This document shows positions 16,632 to 25,454 of a DNA stretch of 45,528 bases, one piece after another. The notes beneath the pieces were generated by a model, which saw only the letters and a list, made by a program, of their open reading frames with translations, did no database searches and was not told the origin of the DNA. The stretch comes from Candidatus Abyssobacteria bacterium SURF_17. Lineage in GTDB: Bacteria > Abyssobacteria > SURF-5. The translations under genes and the position numbers were made by a program. The stretch is from the NCBI GenBank assembly GCA_003598055.1, contig QZKI01000023.1, forward strand, positions 1 through 45,528. Reading direction: 5' to 3'. Position 1 is the first letter of the stretch; the number at the start of each line of letters is the position of its first letter.

Positions 16632-17064
16632 GTGTCGAAAAATGACGCCTGAGCACACGAATATCTTCCGGGATTGAAACGAATCCCCCCACTTTCCATG
16701 CCAGAGGGTTTAGTCCTTCTGCCTTTTGAGCGCGTGGTTTCCTCACCTTTTGCCTGACTTGCATCTTTCCGAATGGTGTAGCTTAGCAAACCTCTTTCCA
16801 AGTGCTGTTGCTCTGAAGAAGGGTACTTACAGGATATTGAGAAAGTATGAAGAGTCGAAAACGTATTCCTCACTCTCTGAGAGCGATATTTGAACGATCG
16901 GATGGACGAAACCTTTGCTTTCGGATGAATGGAAAAATGAAGGTTTGAACAACTTTCTCAGATTCCATTTCTTTGGCTTATGTTGCTGAATGGATATCGG
17001 CCATTGGGAAATTATTAAGCCTTTCTGATCATTTGTCCAGAGAGCATTATTATAGTCAGATGTA
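16632..17064. other. Gap with decayed HSLRAI tail
   Basis: About 430 bp between the URO-D remnant and the end of the minus-strand glycosidase. It contains copy B of the HSLRAI tail. A minus-strand open frame at 16531-16764 is unconvincing. No terminator is seen. Confidence 0.6.
16871..16948 (+). pseudogene. Decayed C-terminal gene tail, HSLRAI family copy B
   Basis: Translates as HSLRAIFERSDGRNLCFRMN plus GKMKV and TGA, preceded in frame by SRKRIP. Compared with copy C (19416-19493), DNA similarity extends upstream to about 16854. Several differences fall on synonymous third positions, which suggests descent from real coding sequence. An in-frame stop lies a few codons upstream. Confidence 0.55.
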
Positions 17065-19173
17065 TTACTGGGATACTCCTCTGAAGAAAGACAGATGGGT
17101 CGACCAAGGTTCCATCTCGCATTCGACAACAAAATCCTTTTTCCATTGATCAAATCCGCCCCATTTCCCCTCCCTTATATACCAGAGATCGGGATCAATA
17201 CGCATTCTGTCGGCCGGCACCATTCCCTTGAGATACCTCTTTTCATCGCAAGGATTGAAAATATTGAGCACAAAAGCATTCTCTGCGGGTAAGACGTGCA
17301 AATGAATGTCTTCGCTTATTCCAAGAAATATCCCCCTCTTAAAAAAGCGCTCAAGGCGCCGATATGTCTTCATCGCATCAATCTGAGCTCGAGATACGAC
17401 GGCCCTTTCGTGGGTACCACCGATTCCAAGATGCCGACAAGTCGACGCATACCACCAGAATACAATACAATTCATATTATCGGTCCGCAGATCAATATGC
17501 AGATAGAGTGGGATATTACAGGCCATGTTGTAGTAATAAAGCGCTTTAGCGCGCCCACTCTCCAAATCCTCGAATGGATCCCACATTAATTCGAAACCCC
17601 AGTTTTCATCGAAACTATTCTTGAGGCCATATTTGTAATAAATGGGAGTCATCCGATAGGGAGATCCACCAGCCAGGCAATCATGTAATTCTATGAGAAC
17701 TTTGGGATATTTTTGATGAATCTGCTCTACGATATGAAGATTTGCTCGAATATGATCTTCGAACCGGTAGGGTACGGGATGACCATGGTTAGGATTCCAA
17801 CAGCCATCATTCCACGCATTCCCGTCAAGCATGAGAAATCTCACGCCGTCTTCACAGCACTTCAACAGGCGTTTTTCGAGTTCCTCCAGGTATTGGGTCG
17901 AGCCCAGACACACAGACCTCTCCAAAGGGCTTCCGTCTTTATCCAGCCTCCGTGACTCGATGGGCCAGTCTTCAAAACTTGTGTAGTCCTCGGTGGCAAC
18001 ATAATGGGAGAGCCATGTGGCAAGGGCACAATGAAGAGAGAGGCTCAGCCCATAATCCGACTCGATTGTTTTAACAAAATCCTTTTGCGCGCCGAGGCGA
18101 TCCGCCGCCCAAATGCAGGAACCAAACCGGGTATCCCAACCAGGATCCAAATACAACGCTTCGCAGCCAAATTCGCGAGCCTTCTCCGCTTCGGCCAATA
18201 TCATGCGCTTCGTATAAGAATGCGCCCGCACAGAAGATCGTGACCGGGCAGGAATACCAGGCGTGGATACTCCGGCAAACTCGGGATTGTCATAAAGCTC
18301 ATTCCAATGAACGGGCGGATTATATCTTTCGGGAAACCGGCAGCCGAATTCATCAAGCATCGACCTGTACGCATAGAGCGCGTCGTTGTAGTCGCCCTTG
18401 ATTGGTTGGTAGCGCATAATGCCGAGATCCACAGATTCTCCGGGATCAACCCGACTGAGAGCCGACGGCTCCCCCATTACGGTGCATGCTCCCCCAAACC
18501 TCAGCGATATGCTTTCATCAGACAGCATGCTGGAAAGGACACTGAAGCGCATATTCTCCTGATTGAATGAAAACAGGCACAGGACATACTTCTCATGAAG
18601 CCACGCCCACCCCTCTGAGTAACGGTGTCGGGAAGGCATTTGTTCGAAAAAGAGGACGTCCCGCATACGCTTCTCAAAGCCTGAGTTTGTTAAGAGTTCT
18701 TTCATCGAATACTCGTTAATGCGACCTCGCGGATCGGTCGGGCAACGTCGGAAGGGAATGGCAATAAGCGTGTCGCTTGTAAATGGTATCTCCGGTTTTC
18801 CCGTAATATCCGAGACCACCACTTGAAAGCCGGTTTCAATGCCTTCCAATCTGATCCGAGCATTGGAATCATTAGAAAACAATATTCGCTCCTCCATAAA
18901 ACCTCGATCCTGCGGCAAAGTAAATGTCTGATTCAATCTCAGCCCCGCCAACTTGCCTTGGACATGGATGGTATCTTCCTCCTGGCTCAGGCTCGAGGCT
19001 TCTATCTTTTCATATCGCATAGTCCCCATATCGCATTTCTCAGAGGCACGATAGACATAGGGCGCGCTACACCATTCGAAATCCATAACCCTATCATAAA
19101 GATTGACGATTATTTCAGAGCTTTCTTTCGTTACTTTCAGCGTGTAGGCCTCATTGGACAGCTCACATCTCAT
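17065..19173 (-). CDS. Glycoside hydrolase of the GH36/alpha-galactosidase-like type
   Basis: A 702-residue probable glycosidase without a signal peptide. The N-terminal half (about 1-270) is a beta-sandwich like that of GH36-type enzymes. A TIM barrel follows (about 285-600): EALYLDPGWD (338-347) at an early strand, FLMLDGNAW with Asp450 as candidate nucleophile, and LIELHDCLAGG (about 493-503) on a later strand. A beta-rich C-terminus ends the protein. Overall length fits GH36. Sequence is divergent, the acid/base residue cannot be fixed by eye, and substrate specificity is unknown. ATG 19173 is preceded by GGAG at about 10 nt. It is followed downstream by the gene-remnant zone and sits next to a VOC protein on the same strand. 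Confidence 0.6.
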   Translation of the reverse strand: MRCELSNEAYTLKVTKESSEIIVNLYDRVMDFEWCSAPYVYRASEKCDMGTMRYEKIEASSLSQEEDTIHVQGKLAGLRLNQTFTLPQDRGFMEERILFSNDSNARIRLEGIETGFQVVVSDITGKPEIPFTSDTLIAIPFRRCPTDPRGRINEYSMKELLTNSGFEKRMRDVLFFEQMPSRHRYSEGWAWLHEKYVLCLFSFNQENMRFSVLSSMLSDESISLRFGGACTVMGEPSALSRVDPGESVDLGIMRYQPIKGDYNDALYAYRSMLDEFGCRFPERYNPPVHWNELYDNPEFAGVSTPGIPARSRSSVRAHSYTKRMILAEAEKAREFGCEALYLDPGWDTRFGSCIWAADRLGAQKDFVKTIESDYGLSLSLHCALATWLSHYVATEDYTSFEDWPIESRRLDKDGSPLERSVCLGSTQYLEELEKRLLKCCEDGVRFLMLDGNAWNDGCWNPNHGHPVPYRFEDHIRANLHIVEQIHQKYPKVLIELHDCLAGGSPYRMTPIYYKYGLKNSFDENWGFELMWDPFEDLESGRAKALYYYNMACNIPLYLHIDLRTDNMNCIVFWWYASTCRHLGIGGTHERAVVSRAQIDAMKTYRRLERFFKRGIFLGISEDIHLHVLPAENAFVLNIFNPCDEKRYLKGMVPADRMRIDPDLWYIREGKWGGFDQWKKDFVVECEMEPWSTHLSFFRGVSQ

Positions 19174-19540
19174 CTCGTTTCGGCTCCTTCTCTCTCTCTT
19201 ACGGGAGAGAAACCATATTCGTTCGGATTCGTGCCTGCAATGATCCGGATTAGGTGCATAAGAGCTTATCAGAAAGCAACTCGAATTTCACGCCGAAAGC
19301 CTTCTGTTGGACAGTGTTCGGTTTCTCCAGAGGAAGCAAATATTCTTTGATCTCGGAGACGCTGATTCTGGAAATTGTAAGACGAAAAATTGTGCAGATT
19401 CGAAAACGGACTCTTCACTCTCTCAGGGCGATATTTGAACGATGGGATGGGCGAAAGTTACGCTTTCGGGCAACCGGGAAAGTCAAGGTTTGAACATTAG
19501 CGGGCCCTGGTGCTTTGTCAGAAGCCGACACGGAAAGCTC
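19174..19540. other. Gap with decayed HSLRAI tail
   Basis: About 370 bp between two minus-strand genes. It holds copy C of the HSLRAI tail on the plus strand with its longest in-frame upstream extension, ISETLILEIVRRKIVQIRKR. It also supplies the upstream region of the glycosidase gene. No convincing promoter is seen. Confidence 0.55.
19416..19493 (+). pseudogene. Decayed C-terminal gene tail, HSLRAI family copy C
   Basis: Translates as HSLRAIFERWDGRKLRFRAT plus GKVKV and TGA, with open frame upstream back to about 19254. This is the best preserved copy. A CGAAAG-TTACG-CTTTCG hairpin lies inside. It lies antisense between two minus-strand genes, with no ribosome-binding site or recognisable domain upstream, so it is taken as a remnant rather than a gene. 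Confidence 0.5.
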
Positions 19541-20113
19541 TTACAATTTCATTTTCTCAACGCTTCCCATTAGGCTTCCAAGTTCGAACCAGAACCGAGA
19601 CGAGCTGATGTTCATCCCGAAAACGTCTATCTGGATCAACTCGAAGACAACTCCCCCTATGGCAGCCGTATCGAGATACGCATATTTCGTGACGACGCTC
19701 CCCACCTTCCTGCCGCTATGAACAACCCCCGTCTGAAGCACTCCGACGCCCAGCTCTTTATATGCGCTAATCCGTGTCTCGATATTATTGACATATCCCC
19801 CCACATGGTGAACTCCTTCCCCACGCTTCTCAATGTGGTCGAGGCAGATGTCTCTGTCTCCGCCCTTGACCTCGATCAACTGGTATTCCATCTTGCCGGA
19901 AAAGGTCGAGGCGGTTTCATACTCTGTGTTGATCCTTTTCTCGCCCCGGAGGTAGTTTTCCCCCGCAGGCACTCTGGATTTGAACCAGGGCCCCATCTGA
20001 AAGGTGTCGGAGTAATACTTGACTGCCTTCTCAATATTCTCAACGACGATTCCCATATGTCTGATCTTCGGGAGCCTGAGAATTCTTGCCAGCCCCCCAT
20101 TTTTCTCGACCAT
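19541..20113 (-). CDS. VOC (glyoxalase/methylmalonyl-CoA epimerase-like) family protein
   Basis: A 190-residue metal-dependent enzyme of the vicinal-oxygen-chelate fold, resembling methylmalonyl-CoA epimerase in layout. Two beta-alpha-beta-beta-beta modules are visible. Candidate metal ligands are His in KIRHMGIVVEN, Glu in MEYQLIEVKGG, His in GVHHVGGYV and Glu in GVVFELIQ. RBS AGGGA precedes ATG 20113. A C-terminal extension of about 25 residues follows the second module. Its neighbours give little context: the glycosidase on the same strand and a divergent class III aminotransferase. The exact reaction is not assignable. Confidence 0.8.
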   Translation of the reverse strand: MVEKNGGLARILRLPKIRHMGIVVENIEKAVKYYSDTFQMGPWFKSRVPAGENYLRGEKRINTEYETASTFSGKMEYQLIEVKGGDRDICLDHIEKRGEGVHHVGGYVNNIETRISAYKELGVGVLQTGVVHSGRKVGSVVTKYAYLDTAAIGGVVFELIQIDVFGMNISSSRFWFELGSLMGSVEKMKL

Positions 20114-20435
20114 AACAATCCCTCGCTTAAGGCGGATGACTCAAAATGCGTGACGGAGTCGAAGTTGATTTGCATCATTATACGAGAAAAAAGATGTGGC
20201 TTTACAGGAAAGGCCAGTCGAAAGAGGTGAAGGTCTCGACATGCGTATGCATATTTCACGACTCGGCTTCCGCTACACTTTCAATATATGCCGATTTTCC
20301 TTTGCAAAACCAGGTGTTAGGGGTAAGGGTTCATGACTGGTATTCCCACGCGGAAAGGATTATGATAGACTAATAACAGGGCAGTCTTGTACGTGAGGTT
20401 TTCTTACGAAACACAATGCAAGGAGGCGAGTCTGT
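20114..20435. other. Divergent promoter region
   Basis: About 320 bp between the VOC gene (minus) and the aminotransferase (plus). A good minus-strand -10 lies at 20177-20182. A weaker TATGAT at 20361-20366 may serve the aminotransferase, but no matching -35 is seen. Confidence 0.5.
20177..20182 (-). promoter_or_regulatory. Probable -10 element of the VOC gene promoter
   Basis: TATAAT on the minus strand, with a poor TGTAAA 18 bp upstream as the only -35 candidate. It would give a leader of about 57 nt to the ATG at 20113. Confidence 0.45.
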
Positions 20436-21806
20436 ATGAGATCCAAAAAAGAACTGAGTGACATGGACCGCAAATATGTGTTACACCCAACCAGCCAGCT
20501 CAAGGAGGTACAAAAAAAAGGACCTCGCATCATCGTTGAGGGCAACGGCGCACGCATCAAGGATATAGATGGAAAGGAATATATCGATGCATTCTCGACC
20601 CTGTGGAATGTTGTGATAGGGCACGGTCAGAAGGCTGTCGTCGATGCCATCGTCGAACAGATGAACAAACTCGAATACTTCTCGAGTTTCTTCGGCTTCT
20701 CGAACCCACCGGCCATCGAGCTTGCGGCCAAGGTGATCAGCTTAATGCCGAAGGAATGGAACATGGGCCATGTCACATTCACCTGCGGCGGCTCGGAGAC
20801 GAACGATACCAACATGAAGATCGCGCGCCTGTACTGGTCGCTCAAGGGAAAGGAAGAAAAGAAGAAGATTATTTCGCGCAATTATGCCTTTCACGGCGTC
20901 AGCCTCGGTTCCATGTATGCGACGGGAATCACGTTCTTCCATCATGGGTTTGGACCGGTTCCGCCCGATTTCGTATACATCATGCCGCCATATTGCTACC
21001 GCTGCGAGCTCGGCCTCACATATCCGGAATGTAACGTCGCATGCGCCGATCAGCTCGAAGAGGCCATCGTGCGGGAAGGACCAGACACCGTCGCAGCTTT
21101 TATCGGCGAGCCGGTCATGGGCACCGGCGGTGTGATATGTCCTCCCGATGAATACTGGCCGAAGATACGGGCCATATGCGACAAGCACGAGGTGCTGTTT
21201 ATTGCCGACGAGGTCATCACGGGATTTGGGCGAACCGGCAAGTTGTTCGGTTGCTTTAACTGGAATCTGCGTCCCGACCTCATTTCCATAGCCAAGGGAA
21301 TCAGCAGTGGTTACTTCCCCCTCGGGGCGGCCGTCGTAAACAACGAGATTTTCGATACGCTCGTCAACGAATTGCCCGACTATCTGCCATTCTTGCACGG
21401 GTACACCTACCAGAATCATCCCGCGGGCTGCGCGGCCGGCCTCGCGAATCTGAAAATTCTTGAGGAACAGAAACTCGTCGAGAACGCCGCCGCGATGGGC
21501 AGCTATCTGGCAGACCGCCTTAAGGGGTTGTATGACCACAAGTCGGTGGGCGATATCCGTGTGAAAGGACTAATGGCGGCAGTCGAGATCGTGAAGAATA
21601 AGGAAACAAGAGAACAGATAGGCGAGCTGCCGATGGAGAGCACTCATCGGCTTGAAGAACTCACATGGGAAAGGGGAGTGTTTGCAAGAGCGATGTTCGA
21701 AACCATCGCGGTCGCGCCGCCGCTGATTATAACAAGGGAAGAAATAGATATCATCGTCGACGCCATCGACTCCTCAATTGTCCAGATGGAAAAGGAAATG
21801 CTCTAG
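20436..21806 (+). CDS. Class III pyridoxal-phosphate aminotransferase
   Basis: A 456-residue PLP enzyme of the omega-aminotransferase group (beta-alanine:pyruvate or taurine-type, related to BioA and GabT). ATG 20436 is preceded by AAGGAGG at 9 nt. Visible motifs are the N-terminal segment VEGNGARIKDIDGKEYIDAF, TFTCGGSETNDTNMKIARLY (cofactor phosphate loop), FIADEVITGFGRTGKLFG (Asp binding the pyridine nitrogen) and LISIAKGISSGYFPLGA with Schiff-base Lys287. Length and order match the family. The amino donor cannot be read from sequence. A strong intrinsic terminator follows, so it forms a single-gene unit. Confidence 0.92.
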   Translation: MRSKKELSDMDRKYVLHPTSQLKEVQKKGPRIIVEGNGARIKDIDGKEYIDAFSTLWNVVIGHGQKAVVDAIVEQMNKLEYFSSFFGFSNPPAIELAAKVISLMPKEWNMGHVTFTCGGSETNDTNMKIARLYWSLKGKEEKKKIISRNYAFHGVSLGSMYATGITFFHHGFGPVPPDFVYIMPPYCYRCELGLTYPECNVACADQLEEAIVREGPDTVAAFIGEPVMGTGGVICPPDEYWPKIRAICDKHEVLFIADEVITGFGRTGKLFGCFNWNLRPDLISIAKGISSGYFPLGAAVVNNEIFDTLVNELPDYLPFLHGYTYQNHPAGCAAGLANLKILEEQKLVENAAAMGSYLADRLKGLYDHKSVGDIRVKGLMAAVEIVKNKETREQIGELPMESTHRLEELTWERGVFARAMFETIAVAPPLIITREEIDIIVDAIDSSIVQMEKEML

Positions 21807-21830
21807 GCATAAGCCGAAGCTCAAACCTCA

Positions 21831-21865
21831 AGCGGGGGCGGAACTCAGACCGTCCCCCGCTTTTT
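21831..21865 (+). terminator. Intrinsic terminator of the aminotransferase gene
   Basis: AGCGGGGG pairs with CCCCCGCT around a 14-base loop and is followed by TTTTT. It lies 25 bp after the aminotransferase stop. Confidence 0.9.
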
Positions 21866-21945
21866 CTCATTCTGCGAAACGGTTCGTGATATCTGCCAAG
21901 AATCCCTTCATCCGCGCTGTATCTGTCCTACGGCTGTGATTTGAA

Positions 21946-21965
21946 GGGCGCAGCATGCTGCGCCC
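21946..21965. repeat. Perfect 20-bp palindrome, copy 1
   Basis: GGGCGCAGCATGCTGCGCCC, a perfect palindrome repeated exactly at 23063-23082. Both are followed by a C/T-ACA-type end (TTACA, GCACA). Confidence 0.85.
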
Positions 21966-22050
21966 TTACAAGAAGCGCCAGGCAAAATGCTGCCTTGACG
22001 CATGCAAAGTTGAGATGCTATCATAAAAGTCGTTGTTTTGAAGTTGAGGA

Positions 22051-22827
22051 TTGACGGGGTGTGGCTTATTGAATTTGCTTGACAGGATTGGGCGTGAGCG
22101 GCTGGTTTTCGGGCATCGAGGGGTTCCGCGCGAGGCGCCGGAGAACACGCTCGCAAGCTTTCAGCGCGCGCTCGAGCTTGGTCTGGACGGAGTGGAACTC
22201 GACGCGCGCCTGTGTCGTTCTGGCGACCTCATTGTGTTCCATGATGATACGGTGGACAAGCTCACTGACGGTCGCGGCTCGATATGCGACCTCGGATTCG
22301 AGGAACTGCGGGCGCTCGATGCGGGTGTTCGGTTCGGGGGGAAATTCAAGAGTGAGAAGATACCCACGCTCGAGGAAGTTCTCGATGTGCTCGGCGGAAA
22401 GATGCTCGTCAATATCGAGTTGAAAACGGATTCGGCCCGGGATGGAGGCCTCGCCTACAAGGTTGTGATGCTCGTTGAAGAAATGAACCTTCTCTCCTCG
22501 GTCATCCTCTCCTCGTTCAATCCAATCTCAATCCGGCGCGCCAAGAAGCTGAATCCAAAGGTCGTGACAACGCTCCTTTACGCCGATGACCAGCCAATTC
22601 ATTTGAGGCGGGCGTGGGCGTCGTATATTCTCAAGCTGGAGGGCGTGCACCCGCGGTACCCAATGGTGAACGACTCGTTGATGAAGAGAGCACGAGCTAA
22701 AGGATGGTTTGTCGGCACGTGGACCGTGGATGATGCCTCAATAGCTGAACGGCTTTTTCAACTCGGGGTCGGCATCGTGATAAGCAATCGTCCGCGTGAG
22801 ATTCGGAAGGACTTGGGACTGACTTAG
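22051..22827 (+). CDS. Glycerophosphodiester phosphodiesterase
   Basis: Hydrolyses glycerophosphodiesters to glycerol-3-phosphate and an alcohol. Up to 258 residues, TIM barrel. Family motifs are VFGHRGVPREAPENTLASF (His22, Glu31 region), GVELDARLCRSGDLIVFHDD (Glu49, Asp51, His64), a KIPTLEEVLD segment, VNIELK and a WTVDD motif near the end. No secretion signal is seen, so it is likely the cytoplasmic UgpQ type. The start is uncertain: TTG 22051 gives the full frame without a clear Shine-Dalgarno; TTG 22069 or 22075 are alternatives that keep the domain intact. It lies upstream of the DUF362 operon but separated by 280 bp of repeats. Confidence 0.88.
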   Translation: MTGCGLLNLLDRIGRERLVFGHRGVPREAPENTLASFQRALELGLDGVELDARLCRSGDLIVFHDDTVDKLTDGRGSICDLGFEELRALDAGVRFGGKFKSEKIPTLEEVLDVLGGKMLVNIELKTDSARDGGLAYKVVMLVEEMNLLSSVILSSFNPISIRRAKKLNPKVVTTLLYADDQPIHLRRAWASYILKLEGVHPRYPMVNDSLMKRARAKGWFVGTWTVDDASIAERLFQLGVGIVISNRPREIRKDLGLT

Positions 22828-22893
22828 CGTCGCGTAGCCGCAACGGAAGAAGAAGGAGAGGAAGAGGGAACGCCGATCAACGCCGATTGCTGT

Positions 22894-22914
22894 GGCGCGG
22901 CATAGCCGCAACCA
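22894..22914 (-). repeat. TTGCGGCT-hairpin repeat, inverted copy
   Basis: GGCGCGGCATAGCCGCAACC plus A, the exact reverse of the motif at 36024-36044 and nearly that at 511-533. The core GCGG...CCGC is a hairpin. Confidence 0.7.
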
Positions 22915-23062
22915 AAAACCGAAGAAACTTTGGGAACACGAATCCCGCGAAGCGCGGGACGAATTGCGACGAATGATACGAATGAACGTTCCTTTTTGTT
23001 ATTCCCGCGGAGGCGGGAATCCATTTCAAAAGAACGGGTGAGGATTATCATGAATTTCGCAG

Positions 23063-23082
23063 GGGCGCAGCATGCTGCGCCC
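23063..23082. repeat. Perfect 20-bp palindrome, copy 2
   Basis: Identical to 21946-21965. The first in-frame ATG (23072) upstream of the DUF362 gene falls within this palindrome and is therefore an unlikely start. Confidence 0.85.
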
Positions 23083-23107
23083 GCACAGGGAACGGAGAAA
23101 ACATAGA

Positions 23108-24136
23108 GTGGCAGTTCAACGGTCAACAGTAAGCATCGTACGGGTGAAAGACGGCGTGCACGAGGCGGTTCGGGAGGCCATGCGGCTCGCTCGCTGGCAG
23201 GAGTTTATCACGCGCGGCGCCGATGTCTCGCTGAAGGTGAACCTGGGGTTTGACCTGTTTCTCCCCGGCGCCGTCACCGGCCCATGGGTCGTCGAGGGCG
23301 TGATACAGACCATACGAGATTATGTCGGCAAGATATACGTTGTGGAGTCGGATCAGGTGGTTGTCAACGTGGAGAAAGCGCTCAGACAAACGCGCATAGA
23401 CAAAGTGTGCGAGCGCTACGGCGCGCAGTGGGTGAACATGACGAACAGCCCCGCCCGCATTGTTCCCCTGCCACGCGGGATGGCGTTCCGTGAAATCCGC
23501 GTGCCGGAAATCCTTCTGAGAACCGAGATGATAACGATTCCCGCTATCAAGACGCACAACAAGACCACGATAACCGGCGCAATCAAGAATCAGTGGGGAT
23601 GCCTCCCGAAACTGAGACACAATTATCATCTCGTGCTGAACGATGCGCTTGCCGACATCAACACGGCTGCCACTCCGCGCTTTGCGGTGATGGATGCCAC
23701 CGTCGGCCTCGAGGGCGACAGCCCCAAGTCGGGCGAGCCGAGGGTCGTGGATAGGGTTTTGGCCTCCGGCGATTTCGTCGCGTTGGATACGGTTGTGGCC
23801 AAGATTCTGGGTTTCGAGCCGGCCGAAATCCAGCACATCCAGAATTGCCATTCGCTCGAACTTGGCATCGGACGTCTTGATAATATTGATGTCGTCGGCG
23901 ATGATACTTTGGACCTGAATCTGCGTTTCAAGCCCGCGCAACACAATCTTGTCTCGTGGGTCGAGCTTGCCCTTAGAAAATCGTTCGTGAAGTGGCTGTT
24001 CTTTGACACCCCGATTTTTAACCTCTGCTGCTGGGGCGCACGGCTTTGGTACTACGGCTGGTATTACCTCGTTCGGGGCAGGAAAATGCGAGATGATATC
24101 ATCAAGAATACGCGCTACGGCGCGCAGTGGCGGTGA
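23108..24136 (+). CDS. DUF362 domain protein, first gene of a coupled operon
   Basis: A 342-residue DUF362 protein. GTG 23108 with GGAG about 11 nt upstream is preferred over ATG 23072, which lies in a repeat. Family features: DVSLKVNLGFDLFLPGAVTG in place of the usual KPN segment, IYVVESDQVV, ITIPAIKTHNKTTITGAIKN (typical DUF362 strand) and NQWGCLP. Unlike the exported paralogue at 14924 it has no signal. A hydrophobic, Trp/Tyr-rich stretch near the C-terminus (FNLCCWGARLWYYGWYYLV) may sit on the membrane. It overlaps the next gene by up to 10 bp, suggesting translational coupling with the FAD oxidoreductase and methyltransferase. The reaction is unknown. Confidence 0.85.
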   Translation: MAVQRSTVSIVRVKDGVHEAVREAMRLARWQEFITRGADVSLKVNLGFDLFLPGAVTGPWVVEGVIQTIRDYVGKIYVVESDQVVVNVEKALRQTRIDKVCERYGAQWVNMTNSPARIVPLPRGMAFREIRVPEILLRTEMITIPAIKTHNKTTITGAIKNQWGCLPKLRHNYHLVLNDALADINTAATPRFAVMDATVGLEGDSPKSGEPRVVDRVLASGDFVALDTVVAKILGFEPAEIQHIQNCHSLELGIGRLDNIDVVGDDTLDLNLRFKPAQHNLVSWVELALRKSFVKWLFFDTPIFNLCCWGARLWYYGWYYLVRGRKMRDDIIKNTRYGAQWR

Positions 24137-25452
24137 GAAAGAGCGGTGACGAATTGAATATCGCCGTCGTCGGCGGTGGCATCTCAGGATTGAGCGCCGC
24201 CTATTTTCTTTTGAAGAAGGGGCACAATGTGTGCCTTTTCGAGCGCGACCCGACATTGGGCGGGCTGGCCGCGTCCTTCGAGTTCGGCGGCAGTTTCATA
24301 GAAAAATACTATCATTTCATTTGTCTTGGCGACCAGGATTTGATTGACCTTTGCGAAGAGGTCGGACTCGGCCCTAAGCTGAGTTGGCGCAGCACGAAAA
24401 TGAGTTTCCTGTACGACGGGAAACTCTATCCGTTCGGAACACCCCTCGACCTGTTGTTTTTCAGGCCTGTCAGCCTCCTGGGGAGAATCCGGTTCGGGTT
24501 CAATATCATATATGCCCGCTCGCTGACATACTGGCAGGCGCTCGAGAACGAGTCTGCGCGCGCATGGCTCACGCGCCACATCGGTAAGCAAGCGTATGAA
24601 GTCATCTGGGAACCGCTGTTGAAGATCAAGTTCGGTGAGTATGCCGACGAGGTAGCGGCGTCATGGATGTGGCACCGCATCCACCGTGTGGCGAAATCGA
24701 GGAAAGGATTCCTCGCCCGCGAAATGCTCGGCTATCTGGTTGGTGGGTCAAAAATGCTCTTTGATACGCTGGCTGACCGGGTCCGCGGGCTTGGCGGAGA
24801 GATAAGGATGTCATCTCCCGTGACTTCTGTCGTCCTGAAGGACGGCGCCGTCACTGGAGTCAGGTGCAATAACGAAGATATCGACTTCGATTGCGTCGTT
24901 TCGACGGTCGCTCTCCCGCTCTTGTGCCGCATGCTGCCGAAAGAGTGTGCGGACTATCGGGCACAACTCGCGCGGGTGAAATTCATTGGCGTAGTCTGCA
25001 TGATCTTGAAGCTGTCGAGGACGCTCACCGACAGCTTCTGGGTGAATATCAATGACCCGCGCATCTCGTTCAACGGCATCATCGAATACACCAACCTTAA
25101 TCCTCGTCCGGACTTGAACGGGAGCAAGATAGCGTACATACCGTTTTATCTGATGACGACGAACAAGAGGTACGCGTATAAGGACGATGACCTTCTGCAG
25201 GAATATGCCGCGGCGCTCCGGCTGGTGTCGGCGGACTTCAGCCCGGCCTGGATACAGGACTGGCACGTGTTCCGTGACCCCTATGCTCAGGCGATTTGCA
25301 CGGCCAACTTCTCTCAGATCGTTCCCTCACAGAAGGCGCCGGTCAAAGGGCTTTATTTGATTGACTCGACGCAGCTCTACCCTTCAGACCGCACGATCAG
25401 CGGCATGATAGGACTCGCGAAGAAACTCGCCGGTGTTGTTCAAGAGGAGTGA
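24127..25452 (+). CDS. FAD-dependent oxidoreductase (protoporphyrinogen oxidase/UDP-galactopyranose mutase-like)
   Basis: A flavoprotein of up to 441 residues. The N-terminus has the dinucleotide-binding motif NIAVVGGGISGLSAAYFLLK and a nearby FERDPTLGGLAASFEFGG typical of the amine-oxidase/PPOX superfamily. GKQAYEVIWEPLLKIKFGEY and SKMLFDTLADRVRGLGGEI fit the COG1232 group seen in glycan and lipid clusters. The C-terminal FAD signature is YPSDRTISGMIGLAKK. The start is ambiguous: GTG 24127, GTG 24133 (a GTGA overlap with the previous stop) or TTG 24154, which would begin directly before NIAVV. It overlaps the preceding DUF362 gene and is followed at 2 bp by the methyltransferase, so the three act together. 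The substrate is unknown. Confidence 0.85.
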   Translation: MAVRKSGDELNIAVVGGGISGLSAAYFLLKKGHNVCLFERDPTLGGLAASFEFGGSFIEKYYHFICLGDQDLIDLCEEVGLGPKLSWRSTKMSFLYDGKLYPFGTPLDLLFFRPVSLLGRIRFGFNIIYARSLTYWQALENESARAWLTRHIGKQAYEVIWEPLLKIKFGEYADEVAASWMWHRIHRVAKSRKGFLAREMLGYLVGGSKMLFDTLADRVRGLGGEIRMSSPVTSVVLKDGAVTGVRCNNEDIDFDCVVSTVALPLLCRMLPKECADYRAQLARVKFIGVVCMILKLSRTLTDSFWVNINDPRISFNGIIEYTNLNPRPDLNGSKIAYIPFYLMTTNKRYAYKDDDLLQEYAAALRLVSADFSPAWIQDWHVFRDPYAQAICTANFSQIVPSQKAPVKGLYLIDSTQLYPSDRTISGMIGLAKKLAGVVQEE

Positions 25453-25454
25453 GA

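Noticed and set aside
16531..16764. Minus-strand frame of 77 codons
   Set aside because: Overlaps the URO-D remnant, no start signal and no recognised domain.
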